From Pseudomonas frederiksbergensis (GTDB taxonomy: Bacteria; Pseudomonadota; Gammaproteobacteria; Pseudomonadales; Pseudomonadaceae), in NCBI RefSeq assembly GCF_035751725.1, contig NZ_CP142104.1:2356001-2420000 (forward strand): a stretch of DNA of 64,000 nt, written 5' to 3'. The position numbers were made by a program, and so were the translations under genes. Under the pieces are notes generated by a model. That model was not told the DNA's origin. It made no database searches and worked only from the letters and a program-made list of their open reading frames with translations. Every line of letters starts with the position of its first letter. Within the stretch, counting starts at the first letter, position 1. Positions 37,416 to 45,568 of this stretch are shown piece after piece.

Positions 37416-40025
37416 TTAGGCTTGGACGACCGGGATGTTGGCGTTTGCAGCCGCTTCACGGAACTCGGCGATCTGGTCGAAGCTCAGGTAGCGGTACACG
37501 TCCGCTGCCATGCTGTCGATCTTGCCAGCGTATTCCATGTACTCCTCGACGGTCGGCAGGCGACCCAGGATCGACGCTACGGATGCCAGTTCGGCCGAAG
37601 CCAGGTAGACATTCGCGCCGTCGCCCAGACGGTTCGGGAAGTTACGGGTCGAAGTCGAGACTACGGTGGAGTTCGGCTCGACGCGTGCCTGGTTACCCAT
37701 GCACAGCGAGCAGCCTGGCATTTCCATCCGTGCACCGGCCTTGCCGTAGATGCCGTAGTAGCCTTCTTCGGTCAGTTGGTGAGCGTCCATCTTGGTCGGC
37801 GGCGACAGCCACAGGCGGGTTGGCAGCTGGCCCTTGACCTGATCCAGCAGTTTACCGGCTGCGCGGAAGTGACCGATGTTGGTCATGCACGAACCGATGA
37901 ACACTTCGTCGATCTTCTCGCCAGCAACGCTGGACAGCAGGCGGGCGTCGTCCGGATCGTTCGGCGCGCAGAGCACAGGCTCGCTGATGTCGGCCAGGTC
38001 GATCTCGATGACTTCGGCGTATTCGGCGTCGGCATCGGCTTCCATCAGTTGCGGGTTGGCGATCCAGGCTTCCATCGCTTGGGCGCGACGCTCCAGGGTA
38101 CGTGCATCGCCGTAGCCTTCGCCGATCATCCAGCGCAGCAGGGTGATGTTGGACTGCAGGTACTCGGTGATCGACTCTTTCGACAACTTGATGGTGCAAC
38201 CGGCAGCCGAACGTTCGGCCGAGGCGTCGGACAGTTCGAAAGCCTGTTCCAGGGTCAAGCCTTCCAGGCCTTCGATTTCCAGGATGCGGCCGGAGAAGGC
38301 GTTTTTCTTGCCTTTCTTCTCGACGGTCAACAGACCTTTCTGGATGGCGAAGTATGGAATGGCATGAACCAGGTCACGCAGGGTGATGCCAGGTTTCATC
38401 TTGCCTTTGAAGCGCACCAGGATCGATTCCGGCATGTCCAGCGGCATGACGCCGGTGGCAGCGGCGAACGCGACCAGGCCGGAACCGGCCGGGAACGAGA
38501 TGCCCATCGGGAAGCGGGTGTGCGAGTCGCCACCGGTACCCACGGTGTCTGGCAGCAGCATGCGGTTCAGCCACGAGTGGATGATGCCGTCGCCCGGACG
38601 CAGGGAAACGCCGCCGCGGGTCATGATGAAGTCAGGCAGGGTGTGGTGGGTGGTGACGTCGATCGGCTTTGGATAAGCCGCGGTGTGGCAGAAGGACTGC
38701 ATCACCAGGTCAGCCGAGAAGCCCAGGCACGCCAGGTCTTTCAGTTCATCACGGGTCATGGGACCTGTGGTGTCCTGGGAGCCCACGGTGGTCATTTTCG
38801 GCTCGCAGTAGGTACCAGGGCGCACGCCTTGGCCTTCCGCCAGGCCGCAAGCCTTGCCGACCATCTTCTGCGCCAGGGTGAAACCCTTGGTGCTTTCGGC
38901 TGGCGCTTCAGGCTTCTTGAACAGGTCGAACGGTGGCAGGCCCAATTCGGCGCGAGCCTTCTCGGTCAGGCCACGGCCGATGATCAGCGGAATACGGCCG
39001 CCGGCGCGGACTTCGTCCAACAGCACCGGGGTCTTCATTTCGAAGGTGGTGATGACTTCGTCGGTACCGTGCTTGCAGACTTTGCCAGCGTGCGGGTACA
39101 GGTCGATCACGTCGCCCATGTTCATGTTCGACACGTCGAACTCGATAGGCAGTGCGCCGGCATCTTCCATGGTGTTGTAGAAGATCGGGGCGATCTTGCT
39201 GCCGAAGCAGAAACCGCCAGCGCGCTTGTTCGGCACGTACGGGATGTCGTCGCCGAAGAACCACAGCACCGAGTTGGTGGCCGATTTACGCGAGGAACCG
39301 GTACCGACCACGTCGCCGACGTAGGCGATCGGGAAGCCCTGGCCGCGCATTTCTTCGATCTGCTTCATCGGGCCGGTCTTGCCTTGCTCGTCCGGAACGA
39401 TGCCGTCACGGGCCATTTTCAGCATGGCCAGGGCGTGCAGCGGGATGTCCGGGCGGGACCAGGCGTCCGGGGCAGGGGACAGGTCGTCGGTGTTGGTTTC
39501 GCCGGTGACCTTGAACACGCGCAGGCTGATCTTGTCGGCCAGCACCGGGCGCTTCTTGAACCACTCGCCTTCAGCCCAGGATTGCAGCACGGCCTTGGCG
39601 TGAACGTTACCGTTCTTGGCTTTTTCAGCCACGTCGTGGAAGGCATCGAACATCAGCAGGGTGTGCTTGAGTTCTTCGGCGGCGACGGGTGCCAGCTCGG
39701 CGTCGTCCAGCAGCTCGACCAGGGTCACGATGTTGTAGCCGCCCTGCATGGTGCCGAGCAATTCGACGGCGCGCTTCTTGTCCAGCAGAGGGGATTGGGC
39801 CTGGCCCTTGGCCAGGGCGGACAGGAAGCCAGCCTTGACGTAGGCAGCTTCGTCGACTCCAGGCGGAACGCGATTGGTGATCAGGTCAACGAGGAAAGCT
39901 TCTTCGCCAGCCGGAGGATTTTTCAGCAGCTCGATCAGGCCTGCAGTTTGTTCGGCGTTAAGCGGCTGGGGAACGATACCCAGGGCTGCGCGCTCTTCGA
40001 TATGTTTGCGGTAGGCTTCAAGCAC
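37416..40025 (-). CDS. acnB: Aconitate hydratase B
   Basis: 869 residues. The start is the GTG at 40025, because the mature pattern (M)[20 protein letters not shown] begins there and GAGG lies nine bases upstream; the open frame extends further but without homology. Landmarks: HEAT-like N-terminal region, the swivelling domain [20 protein letters not shown], and [4Fe-4S] cysteines in [13 protein letters not shown] and [19 protein letters not shown]. Family knowledge: isomerises citrate to isocitrate in the TCA cycle and can also hydrate 2-methylaconitate. It has its own terminator and a striking palindromic leader. Confidence 0.97.
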   Translation of the reverse strand: MLEAYRKHIEERAALGIVPQPLNAEQTAGLIELLKNPPAGEEAFLVDLITNRVPPGVDEAAYVKAGFLSALAKGQAQSPLLDKKRAVELLGTMQGGYNIVTLVELLDDAELAPVAAEELKHTLLMFDAFHDVAEKAKNGNVHAKAVLQSWAEGEWFKKRPVLADKISLRVFKVTGETNTDDLSPAPDAWSRPDIPLHALAMLKMARDGIVPDEQGKTGPMKQIEEMRGQGFPIAYVGDVVGTGSSRKSATNSVLWFFGDDIPYVPNKRAGGFCFGSKIAPIFYNTMEDAGALPIEFDVSNMNMGDVIDLYPHAGKVCKHGTDEVITTFEMKTPVLLDEVRAGGRIPLIIGRGLTEKARAELGLPPFDLFKKPEAPAESTKGFTLAQKMVGKACGLAEGQGVRPGTYCEPKMTTVGSQDTTGPMTRDELKDLACLGFSADLVMQSFCHTAAYPKPIDVTTHHTLPDFIMTRGGVSLRPGDGIIHSWLNRMLLPDTVGTGGDSHTRFPMGISFPAGSGLVAFAAATGVMPLDMPESILVRFKGKMKPGITLRDLVHAIPYFAIQKGLLTVEKKGKKNAFSGRILEIEGLEGLTLEQAFELSDASAERSAAGCTIKLSKESITEYLQSNITLLRWMIGEGYGDARTLERRAQAMEAWIANPQLMEADADAEYAEVIEIDLADISEPVLCAPNDPDDARLLSSVAGEKIDEVFIGSCMTNIGHFRAAGKLLDQVKGQLPTRLWLSPPTKMDAHQLTEEGYYGIYGKAGARMEMPGCSLCMGNQARVEPNSTVVSTSTRNFPNRLGDGANVYLASAELASVASILGRLPTVEEYMEYAGKIDSMAADVYRYLSFDQIAEFREAAANANIPVVQA

Positions 40026-40147
40026 AGTTATTACCCTCATCAGTGGTCCCAAATGGGTGTCCGGGACGCTCATCCAGAAACTCACGGCACTCATGCGCGT
40101 CAGGGGGCTTTTTGGGCCTCCACGCCAGAATTGCCGGAGTTCCTCAC

Positions 40148-40286
40148 AGAAGCTGCTTTCAAAGTTTTACGCCTGCAGAACGGGAGCTGATGAGGGTTGG
40201 CGTTGGGCTTTCCCCGCTGGAAAGACCCTTCGCCAACACCGCTCTGAAGGAACGACTGTGCTCGTGACGCTTTGAAAACAGCTTCT
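40148..40286 (-). promoter_or_regulatory. 139-bp imperfect palindrome upstream of acnB
   Basis: The two halves of this segment are near-inverses: AGAAGCTG-C-TTTCAAAG at the left matches CTTTGAAAACAGCTTCT at the right, GTTGGCG/CGCCAAC in the middle and CTTTCC/GGAAAG at the centre around CCGCT (40214-40218). It begins 122 bases upstream of the acnB GTG, so it may be transcribed as part of a long leader, or be a small mobile palindrome. The rest of the 40026-40432 gap holds no gene. Confidence 0.6.
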
Positions 40287-40432
40287 AACGGACATTGGCG
40301 CCTTAAAAGGCTGGCTGATTCTACGGGAAAAAAAAATTAAAGGTAAGTTGGGCTTCCAGGTTTGAGGGGTGATCAATCTTAGACAAAGGGCTAACATGCC
40401 CGCCTGTCCTGTTTTTGCGTGTGCGTTGCCTT

Positions 40433-40903
40433 ATGCCCAACCAGCTCATCAAGACGCCCTGCGTCGGCCTCTGTTCCACTGTCTACGGTGACCTGGTGTG
40501 CCGTGGCTGCAAGCGGTTCCACCATGAAGTGATTCACTGGAACGGCTACAACGAGGACGAAAAACGCGCGGTGTGGATGCGGCTCGAGCAGCTGTTGGTG
40601 CAGGTGATGGTGGCGAAGCTGGAGGTGTTCGATCCAACGTTGCTGCGCCAGCAACTGGAAGCGCGCAAGATCCGCTTCGTGCCGCATCAGTCGGAATATT
40701 GCTGGGCCTACCAGCTGATCGCCCGTGGCGCGCGGGTGATCAACAACCTGGAAGCCTACGGCATGGTGCTGTTGCCGGAGTTTCGCGATTGGGAGCTGCC
40801 GGACCTGCGCGATGCCATTGATCGGGAATTCTTCCTCCTGTCCGAAGCCCATTACCAGCGCTATATCGCGCCGGGGTTCCTGAAGGATGCGATCGGCGGC
40901 TGA
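40433..40903 (+). CDS. DUF1289 domain-containing protein
   Basis: 156 residues from the ATG at 40433. The N-terminal DUF1289 motif is clear: IKTPCVGLCSTVYGDLVCRG followed by CKRFHHEVIHWN, a four-Cys pattern (C-x3-C-x8-C-x2-C) probably binding metal. The remaining 100 residues are helical, with FVPHQSEYCWAYQLIARGA. The function is unknown; such proteins are common near core genes in pseudomonads. It is divergent from acnB. Confidence 0.85.
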   Translation: MPNQLIKTPCVGLCSTVYGDLVCRGCKRFHHEVIHWNGYNEDEKRAVWMRLEQLLVQVMVAKLEVFDPTLLRQQLEARKIRFVPHQSEYCWAYQLIARGARVINNLEAYGMVLLPEFRDWELPDLRDAIDREFFLLSEAHYQRYIAPGFLKDAIGG

Positions 40904-40951
40904 GCCGTGAGGAGGCTTTTGTGGCGAGGGAGCCTACCGCCAGCGCCTGTT

Positions 40952-41815
40952 TTATTCCTTCACCGCCAACTCCAACAGGTGATCCTCGACCTCCTGGGGC
41001 TTGAGCACCAGTACGTCGCTTTCCAGCGCATCGAGCACGGCTTCGGCGGTGTTGCCGATCAACACGCCTGACAAGCCGGAGCGCGCCACGGTGCCGATCA
41101 CCGTGACGGCTGCCTGGAGCTTGTGGGCCATGTAGGGAATCAATACGTCCGCCGGGCCTTCCTGAACGTGCAAGTGCTGGTCGTCGATGTCGAATTCAGC
41201 CTGGAATGCCCGGCATTGCTCGCGATATTGCGCTTCGATGGTTTCCTTGAGCTGGAAAGTCGGATCGGCCGCCGAGAGCATCGGTGACGGATGAGCGCTG
41301 ATGACGTGAAGGTGCGCCTTGGCCAGGAGGGCGATGTCATAGCCATGGTCGATGATGGTCGAGTGCAGGTGGCGATGCTCGCCATCGGCGTTGCCGACAT
41401 CGACTGCCGCCAGGATGACCCTGTCTTTCCAGGAACCGCTGGTCTTGACCAGCAGCACCGGCGTCGGGCAATGGCGCAGCAGCTTCCAGTCCGCTGGCGT
41501 CAACAGGGCTTTTTTCAACGGGCTGTCGGGGAAATGCTGCTTGATGACCAAGCCGCAACCCTCGGCCTGCTGCACGTCGATGATGGTTTCGTAGAGACTT
41601 TCGTTCCAGGCCTGTTCAGTGGACACGCTGTAGCCGTCGGCCAACAATGCGCTTTTGAGTACGCTGAGCAGGCCCGCATGATCGTGGTGTTTGTCGCACA
41701 CCAGCAGGTGCAGGTGAGCCTGGGTCACGCCGGCGATCAGTTTGGCCCGCTTGAGCGCGAGACTTTCCGAATGTTCAGGTTCGATGACCACCAGGATGCT
41801 GCGAATGGCTTGCAT
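40952..41815 (-). CDS. Tandem-domain universal stress protein
   Basis: 287 residues from the ATG at 41815 (GGAG nine bases upstream). Two UspA domains: the first begins IRSILVVIEPEHSESLALKR, the second RVILAAVDVGNADGEH-like after residue 150. The second ends with the ATP-loop type pattern GTVARSGLSGVLIGNTAEAV followed by LESDVLVLKP. A perfect Anr/FNR box lies about 70 bases upstream. Established in Pseudomonas: several tandem Usp proteins are induced by Anr under oxygen limitation and aid anaerobic survival. That makes oxygen control the best guess here. Confidence 0.9.
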   Translation of the reverse strand: MQAIRSILVVIEPEHSESLALKRAKLIAGVTQAHLHLLVCDKHHDHAGLLSVLKSALLADGYSVSTEQAWNESLYETIIDVQQAEGCGLVIKQHFPDSPLKKALLTPADWKLLRHCPTPVLLVKTSGSWKDRVILAAVDVGNADGEHRHLHSTIIDHGYDIALLAKAHLHVISAHPSPMLSAADPTFQLKETIEAQYREQCRAFQAEFDIDDQHLHVQEGPADVLIPYMAHKLQAAVTVIGTVARSGLSGVLIGNTAEAVLDALESDVLVLKPQEVEDHLLELAVKE

Positions 41816-41884
41816 GATCGGCGTCTCCAGCGATAAAGGGGTATGGCGTTGCTCAACTATAGTTGCTGTGCGAGGCTCGTCGAC

Positions 41885-41898
41885 TTGATGCATATCAA
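41885..41898. promoter_or_regulatory. Perfect Anr/FNR box TTGATGCATATCAA
   Basis: The sequence fits TTGAT-N4-ATCAA exactly and is fully palindromic. It lies 70 bases upstream of the universal stress protein start (minus strand) and 77-90 bases upstream of the miaE start (plus strand), so it could serve either gene. The Usp gene is the more likely target. Confidence 0.75.
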
Positions 41899-41930
41899 CG
41901 GTGGTGACTGGTGGTCTGGAGGCAGGCCGG

Positions 41931-41936
41931 TATAAT
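41931..41936 (+). promoter_or_regulatory. miaE: Consensus -10 hexamer for miaE
   Basis: TATAAT stands 39 bases before the miaE ATG at 41975 and is followed by a short leader. The -35 region is weak. Confidence 0.4.
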
Positions 41937-41974
41937 CGGCGCCCTTTGCTCGACTACCTTTTCCCGTGAGCCCC

Positions 41975-42577
41975 ATGATCCTTCCCGAAATCCACGAGTT
42001 CCTCGGTTGCCGCACCCCTGATGCCTGGGTCCAGGCTGCGTTGGCCGATCAGGACACGCTGCTGATCGACCACAAGAACTGCGAGTTCAAGGCCGCCAGC
42101 ACCGCCCTGAGCCTGATCGCCAAGTACCATTCGCACGTTGATCTGATCAACATGATGTCGCGCCTGGCCCGGGAAGAACTGGTGCATCACGAGCAGGTCA
42201 TGCGCTTGATGAAAAAACGCAAGGTCGGCCTGCGCCAACTTTCCGCCGGGCGCTACGCCTCGGGCCTGCGCAAAGTGGTGCGCAGCCACGAGCCGGTGAA
42301 ACTGGTGGACACCCTGGTGGTCGGCGCTTTTATCGAAGCCCGTAGCTGCGAGCGTTTCGAGGCCTTGGTGCCGCATCTGGACGAGGAACTGGGCAAGTTC
42401 TATTTCGGCCTGTTGAAAAGCGAGGCCCGGCATTTCCAAGGTTACTTGAAGCTGGCCTATCAGTACGGCGACGCCAAGGACATCGTCCAGGTGATCGACA
42501 GGGTTCGTGAAGCCGAGCGCGAGCTGATCGAGTCGCCGGATGTGGAATTGCGGTTCCACAGTGGCGTGCCGACCTAA
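41975..42577 (+). CDS. miaE: tRNA-(ms2io6A37) hydroxylase MiaE
   Basis: 200 residues from the ATG at 41975; a GTG at 41966 is an alternative. Ferritin-like diiron fold: SALSLIAKYHSHVDL-type helix, then MSRLAREELVHHEQVMRLMK with an E-x2-H motif and a second set in FYFGLLKSEARHFQGYLKLA. The pattern FLGCRTPDAWVQAALADQD at the N terminus is family-specific. Family knowledge: O2-dependent hydroxylation of the isopentenyl group on A37 of tRNAs reading UNN codons. The stop overlaps the convergent GFA gene by four bases. Confidence 0.95.
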   Translation: MILPEIHEFLGCRTPDAWVQAALADQDTLLIDHKNCEFKAASTALSLIAKYHSHVDLINMMSRLAREELVHHEQVMRLMKKRKVGLRQLSAGRYASGLRKVVRSHEPVKLVDTLVVGAFIEARSCERFEALVPHLDEELGKFYFGLLKSEARHFQGYLKLAYQYGDAKDIVQVIDRVREAERELIESPDVELRFHSGVPT

Positions 42578-43062
42578 CGGGTCAAACCCAACCGCTCATG
42601 CCACTGGGCAATCGACTCTTCGGGATACACCTCGAACTGCTGGTCGCCCGGATGCGCCTCGACTTCCACCCACGGAGCCTTGGAGCCCAGCATCAAGTGG
42701 GTGCGCTGCGGCGGTACCGGCAGTGGCGTGTCGATGGCTGAGGCAAACGGATGTATCAGCTCCGGCCACTCCGGGCTGAACAACCAAAGTCCCGAACCGC
42801 ACAACGAGCAGAAATGCCGTTCGGCGCTGCTGCGGTGGGCGCGTTTATCACCTTCATCCTTGAGTCGCGCATGGTAGATGGTGATGTGCTTGCGGCCTTG
42901 TACCTTGAGGCTTTTCGCGTCACCCGACAGGTTGATTGCAAAACCGCCGCCGCCCTGGGTCTTGCGACAGATCGAGCAATAGCAGCGCTGGTAAGGGTAG
43001 GGGTGACGGCTGTCCAGGCTGAACGAAACGGTGCCGCAGTGGCAGGATCCTTCGAGGTGCAT
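42574..43062 (-). CDS. GFA family (glutathione-dependent formaldehyde-activating enzyme-like) protein
   Basis: 162 residues from the ATG at 43062. Zinc-site Cys pattern: GSCHCGTVSFSLDS, then RCYCSICRKTQGGGGFAINL and HFCSLCGSGLW. Family knowledge: the namesake captures S-hydroxymethylglutathione, but most members have unknown substrates, so this name should be read as a fold label. Convergent with miaE. Confidence 0.88.
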   Translation of the reverse strand: MHLEGSCHCGTVSFSLDSRHPYPYQRCYCSICRKTQGGGGFAINLSGDAKSLKVQGRKHITIYHARLKDEGDKRAHRSSAERHFCSLCGSGLWLFSPEWPELIHPFASAIDTPLPVPPQRTHLMLGSKAPWVEVEAHPGDQQFEVYPEESIAQWHERLGLTR

Positions 43063-43125
43063 GGGGGGAACCTCCAGACAGGGGTTGAATACTCTGGACA
43101 ACCTCAAGGGGGCGAATGTTCTGAT

Positions 43126-43740
43126 CTACTTGGGCACCCGCCACAAATACCACGCCGCCACCGTCCGGTAAGGGCTCCAGGCCTGGCCGATAGCGGCCAT
43201 CTGACGGCGATTCGGCTGGGCGCCCAGCCCCTTGAGCCGTCGATATCCCTCGCGAACCCCGAAGTCATCCGCCGGCAGGATATCCGGCCGTTCCAGGCTG
43301 TAGATCAACAGCATCTCGACAGTCCAGCGCCCGACGCCGCGCAGGCTGACCAGGCGTTCGATCAGTGCCTCATCCTCCATGGCCCGTGCCGAGGCGTAAT
43401 CCGGCACGACTCCGTCCAGTGTCGCCTGGGCGATGCCCTGGAGGGTCGCGATCTTGCTGGCGGAAAATCCGCAGTTGCGCAATAGCACGCCGTCAATTGC
43501 CAATAGTTCTCTGGGGTCGGGAAAGGCTGCGGGGGCAAACAGCGCCAGGAGCCGCCTGAGAATGGCATCCCCAGCCTTGGCATGCAGTTGTTGATAGGCG
43601 ATCGCCCGTACCAGCGCCTCGTAGGGTTCACGGGTCGGCTTGGGTTGCAGCAGGCAAGGGCCGACGGATTCGACGTGGCGTTGCCAGTCTTCGTCAAGGT
43701 TGGCCAGGAAAGTACTCGCTTCGTGGTAGGGCAGGTTCAT
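43126..43740 (-). CDS. alkA: DNA-3-methyladenine glycosylase (AlkA family)
   Basis: 204 residues from the ATG at 43740. HhH-GPD glycosylase: EALVRAIAYQQLHAKAGDAI near the start, the helix-hairpin-helix VSLRGVGRWTVEMLLIYSLE, and the catalytic Asp in PADDFGVREGYRRLKGLG. Shorter than E. coli AlkA because it lacks the N-terminal domain, like many short bacterial members. Family knowledge: removes alkylated purines by base excision. It lies 22 bases beyond ada on the same strand, forming an alkylation-repair operon that Ada may induce. Confidence 0.92.
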   Translation of the reverse strand: MNLPYHEASTFLANLDEDWQRHVESVGPCLLQPKPTREPYEALVRAIAYQQLHAKAGDAILRRLLALFAPAAFPDPRELLAIDGVLLRNCGFSASKIATLQGIAQATLDGVVPDYASARAMEDEALIERLVSLRGVGRWTVEMLLIYSLERPDILPADDFGVREGYRRLKGLGAQPNRRQMAAIGQAWSPYRTVAAWYLWRVPK

Positions 43741-43762
43741 CTGTCTCTCGTTTCGGGGCAGA

Positions 43763-44845
43763 TCAAAACGCCAGGGGCAAGGAAACCTGTACCGCGGCTT
43801 GTTCCAGCCGCAGCAGAAACGCCTTGCGCGGCTGGCCGCCTCCATAGCCGGTCAATGCACCATCGGCGCCAATCACCCGATGGCAGGGGACGACAATGGC
43901 CAGGCGATTCTGTCCGTTGGCCAAGCCCACTGCGCGGCTGGCGCCGGGGCTGCCGAGAGCGCAAGCAACGGCGCCGTAGCTGCGGGTTTCGCCATAGGGA
44001 ATCTTTTGCAATTCGCCCCAGACCCGGATCGCAAAGGCGCTGCCGGGCATGTGCAACGGTACATTGAAAGTCGTGAGCTTGCCGGCGAAGTAGTCGGCCA
44101 GTTCGCTTTCGATCTGTTGCAAATGAGCGTTGTGGCCCGGGGCAACCGTGTAGTCGTAGCGTTGCTGCAGTTCTTCCAACTCTTTGGTCAAGGCCGGGCG
44201 GTCAAGAAACTCCAGCAGCACCAGCCCACGACGTTCAGCCATGGCCAGCATCGGCCCCAATGGGGTGGTCAGGCGGGTGAACAATAGTGGTTCGCTGAGG
44301 CCGGCGCGGCCGGGGGTGATATGAAAGGACTTCACGAACGCATCGCGAAAACCGCTCAGGGATTCATAGCCTGAGTCGAACGCCGCGTTGTCAATGGAGG
44401 CGCCGTCCTTGATCCCGCCCAGGGCGATGCCCAGCCGCCGGGTGCGCAGGTAGGCATGGAAGGTCATGCCGAAATGCTGCTTGAACCAGCGTCGCAGCCT
44501 GAGCGGTTCGATGCCTTGCTCAAGCAGCAGCGCGTCGCTCCAGCGCAGGTCGGGGCCCGCATCCACGGCCTTGAGCAGGGCCTGGATCCAGTCCGGTGCG
44601 ATGGCAGCGGCGTCCAGCGGCTTGCAGCGCAGGCAGGCTCGATAGCCGGCCGACATGGCTTCATCGGCGTGGGCGAAGAACTCCACGTTCTCCGGCTTCG
44701 GCTTGCGCGCCGTGCAAGTGGGGCGGCAGAAAATACCGGTGGTCTTGACCGCAGTGAAGAACACCCCCTCGTAGGCGGTGTCTCGTTCGAGCATGGCGCG
44801 GACCATTTCGGCGTGGGGCGGTAGAAGCGAGTCTTGTAGGTTCAT
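43763..44845 (-). CDS. ada: Bifunctional transcriptional activator/O6-methylguanine-DNA methyltransferase Ada
   Basis: 360 residues from the ATG at 44845. Full Ada layout: N-terminal zinc domain with C40 and C44 (FCRPTCTARKPKPENVEFF) and the second pair in YRACLRCKP; an AraC-type helix-turn-helix (LRLRRWFKQHFGMTFHAYLR; ASIDNAAFDSGYESLSGFRD); and the C-terminal methyltransferase with active Cys in IVVPCHRVIGADGALTGYG. Family knowledge: methyl transfer to the N-terminal Cys turns it into an activator of ada and alkA. All key residues are present. Co-oriented with the alkA-like gene. Confidence 0.96.
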   Translation of the reverse strand: MNLQDSLLPPHAEMVRAMLERDTAYEGVFFTAVKTTGIFCRPTCTARKPKPENVEFFAHADEAMSAGYRACLRCKPLDAAAIAPDWIQALLKAVDAGPDLRWSDALLLEQGIEPLRLRRWFKQHFGMTFHAYLRTRRLGIALGGIKDGASIDNAAFDSGYESLSGFRDAFVKSFHITPGRAGLSEPLLFTRLTTPLGPMLAMAERRGLVLLEFLDRPALTKELEELQQRYDYTVAPGHNAHLQQIESELADYFAGKLTTFNVPLHMPGSAFAIRVWGELQKIPYGETRSYGAVACALGSPGASRAVGLANGQNRLAIVVPCHRVIGADGALTGYGGGQPRKAFLLRLEQAAVQVSLPLAF

Positions 44846-44990
44846 GGATGGAGCATAGAACCGAGCCCCGGACGACTCCACCGAAAAATCGACAGTGAAT
44901 TTTCCAGTCGTTTGGTCGGACAATCGCGAACAAAAATTGAACCTTCGAGTCTTAAAGGTTCACCCGCTGTTTTTGTCTTTCGGAGACATC

Positions 44991-45491
44991 ATGTCCAAAC
45001 ATAAGAAATCCCTCATCGCCGTTGCTGTCTGTGCCCTGGCGCTTGGTGCTTCGGCGCTGTTGCCTGCCGACCTGTCGCCTATCGGTTCGAGCTATGCCGC
45101 AGGCAATGGTGGTGGCGGTGGCGGCGGCAACGGCGGTGGTGGCGGTCACGGTGGAGGAAACGGCGGTGGCAATGGCGGCGGCCACGGTGCTGGCATTGGT
45201 GGCGGCCAGGGCCATGACAAGTCGGGCGACGCCCGCGGCCTTGGCAAGGGATTGGCCAGCGACCACACCGGCACTCGTACCCGCACCCGGGATCATGGCG
45301 TGAGCGGCAAGCACACCGGCACTACCCGCACTGATCGCGCCAGCAAGTCTTCGGTGACCTCGGCCATTGCCAAGGATCGTGATACGCGCGGCCTGACCAA
45401 GGCGTCGGCAATTTCCACAGCCACGCCAGGCACCCACAACACCAAGGGCCTGACCAACGCGACCAGCTCGTCGATCAAGAACGATCGCTGA
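44991..45491 (+). CDS. Small exported Gly-rich protein, function unknown
   Basis: 166 residues from the ATG at 44991 with CGGAG upstream. A signal peptide (KKSLIAVAVCALALGASALL then SYAAGN) precedes about 45 residues of nearly pure Gly with Asn and His (GGNGGGGGHGGGNGGG), then a Lys/Arg/Thr-rich tail with repeats of the form (T)(R/K)GLT(K/N)A. No enzyme domain. The His/Gly-rich run could bind metal, but this is a guess. It is divergent from ada and ends in a strong terminator, so it is a single-gene unit. Confidence 0.75.
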   Translation: MSKHKKSLIAVAVCALALGASALLPADLSPIGSSYAAGNGGGGGGGNGGGGGHGGGNGGGNGGGHGAGIGGGQGHDKSGDARGLGKGLASDHTGTRTRTRDHGVSGKHTGTTRTDRASKSSVTSAIAKDRDTRGLTKASAISTATPGTHNTKGLTNATSSSIKNDR

Positions 45492-45505
45492 TCGCCTGGA
45501 CAAAG

Positions 45506-45541
45506 CCGCGATGCCTGTGTGCAGGCATCGCGGTTTTTTTT
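45506..45541 (+). terminator. Rho-independent terminator of the Gly-rich protein gene
   Basis: CCGCGATGCCTG, loop TGTG, CAGGCATCGCGG: a perfect 12-bp stem followed by eight T residues, 15 bases after the stop codon. Confidence 0.96.
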
Positions 45542-45568
45542 CGCCTGCCGGATGGGCGTGGCGAAGGG

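Noticed and set aside
37422..40190. 922-codon plus-strand frame opposite acnB
   Set aside because: It is the antisense of a highly biased, strongly expressed gene; His/Gln-rich, no domain.
45100..45200. GGN-rich run as a possible tandem repeat element or CRISPR-like array
   Set aside because: It is a coding Gly-rich stretch in frame with the signal peptide; spacing is irregular and no spacers exist.
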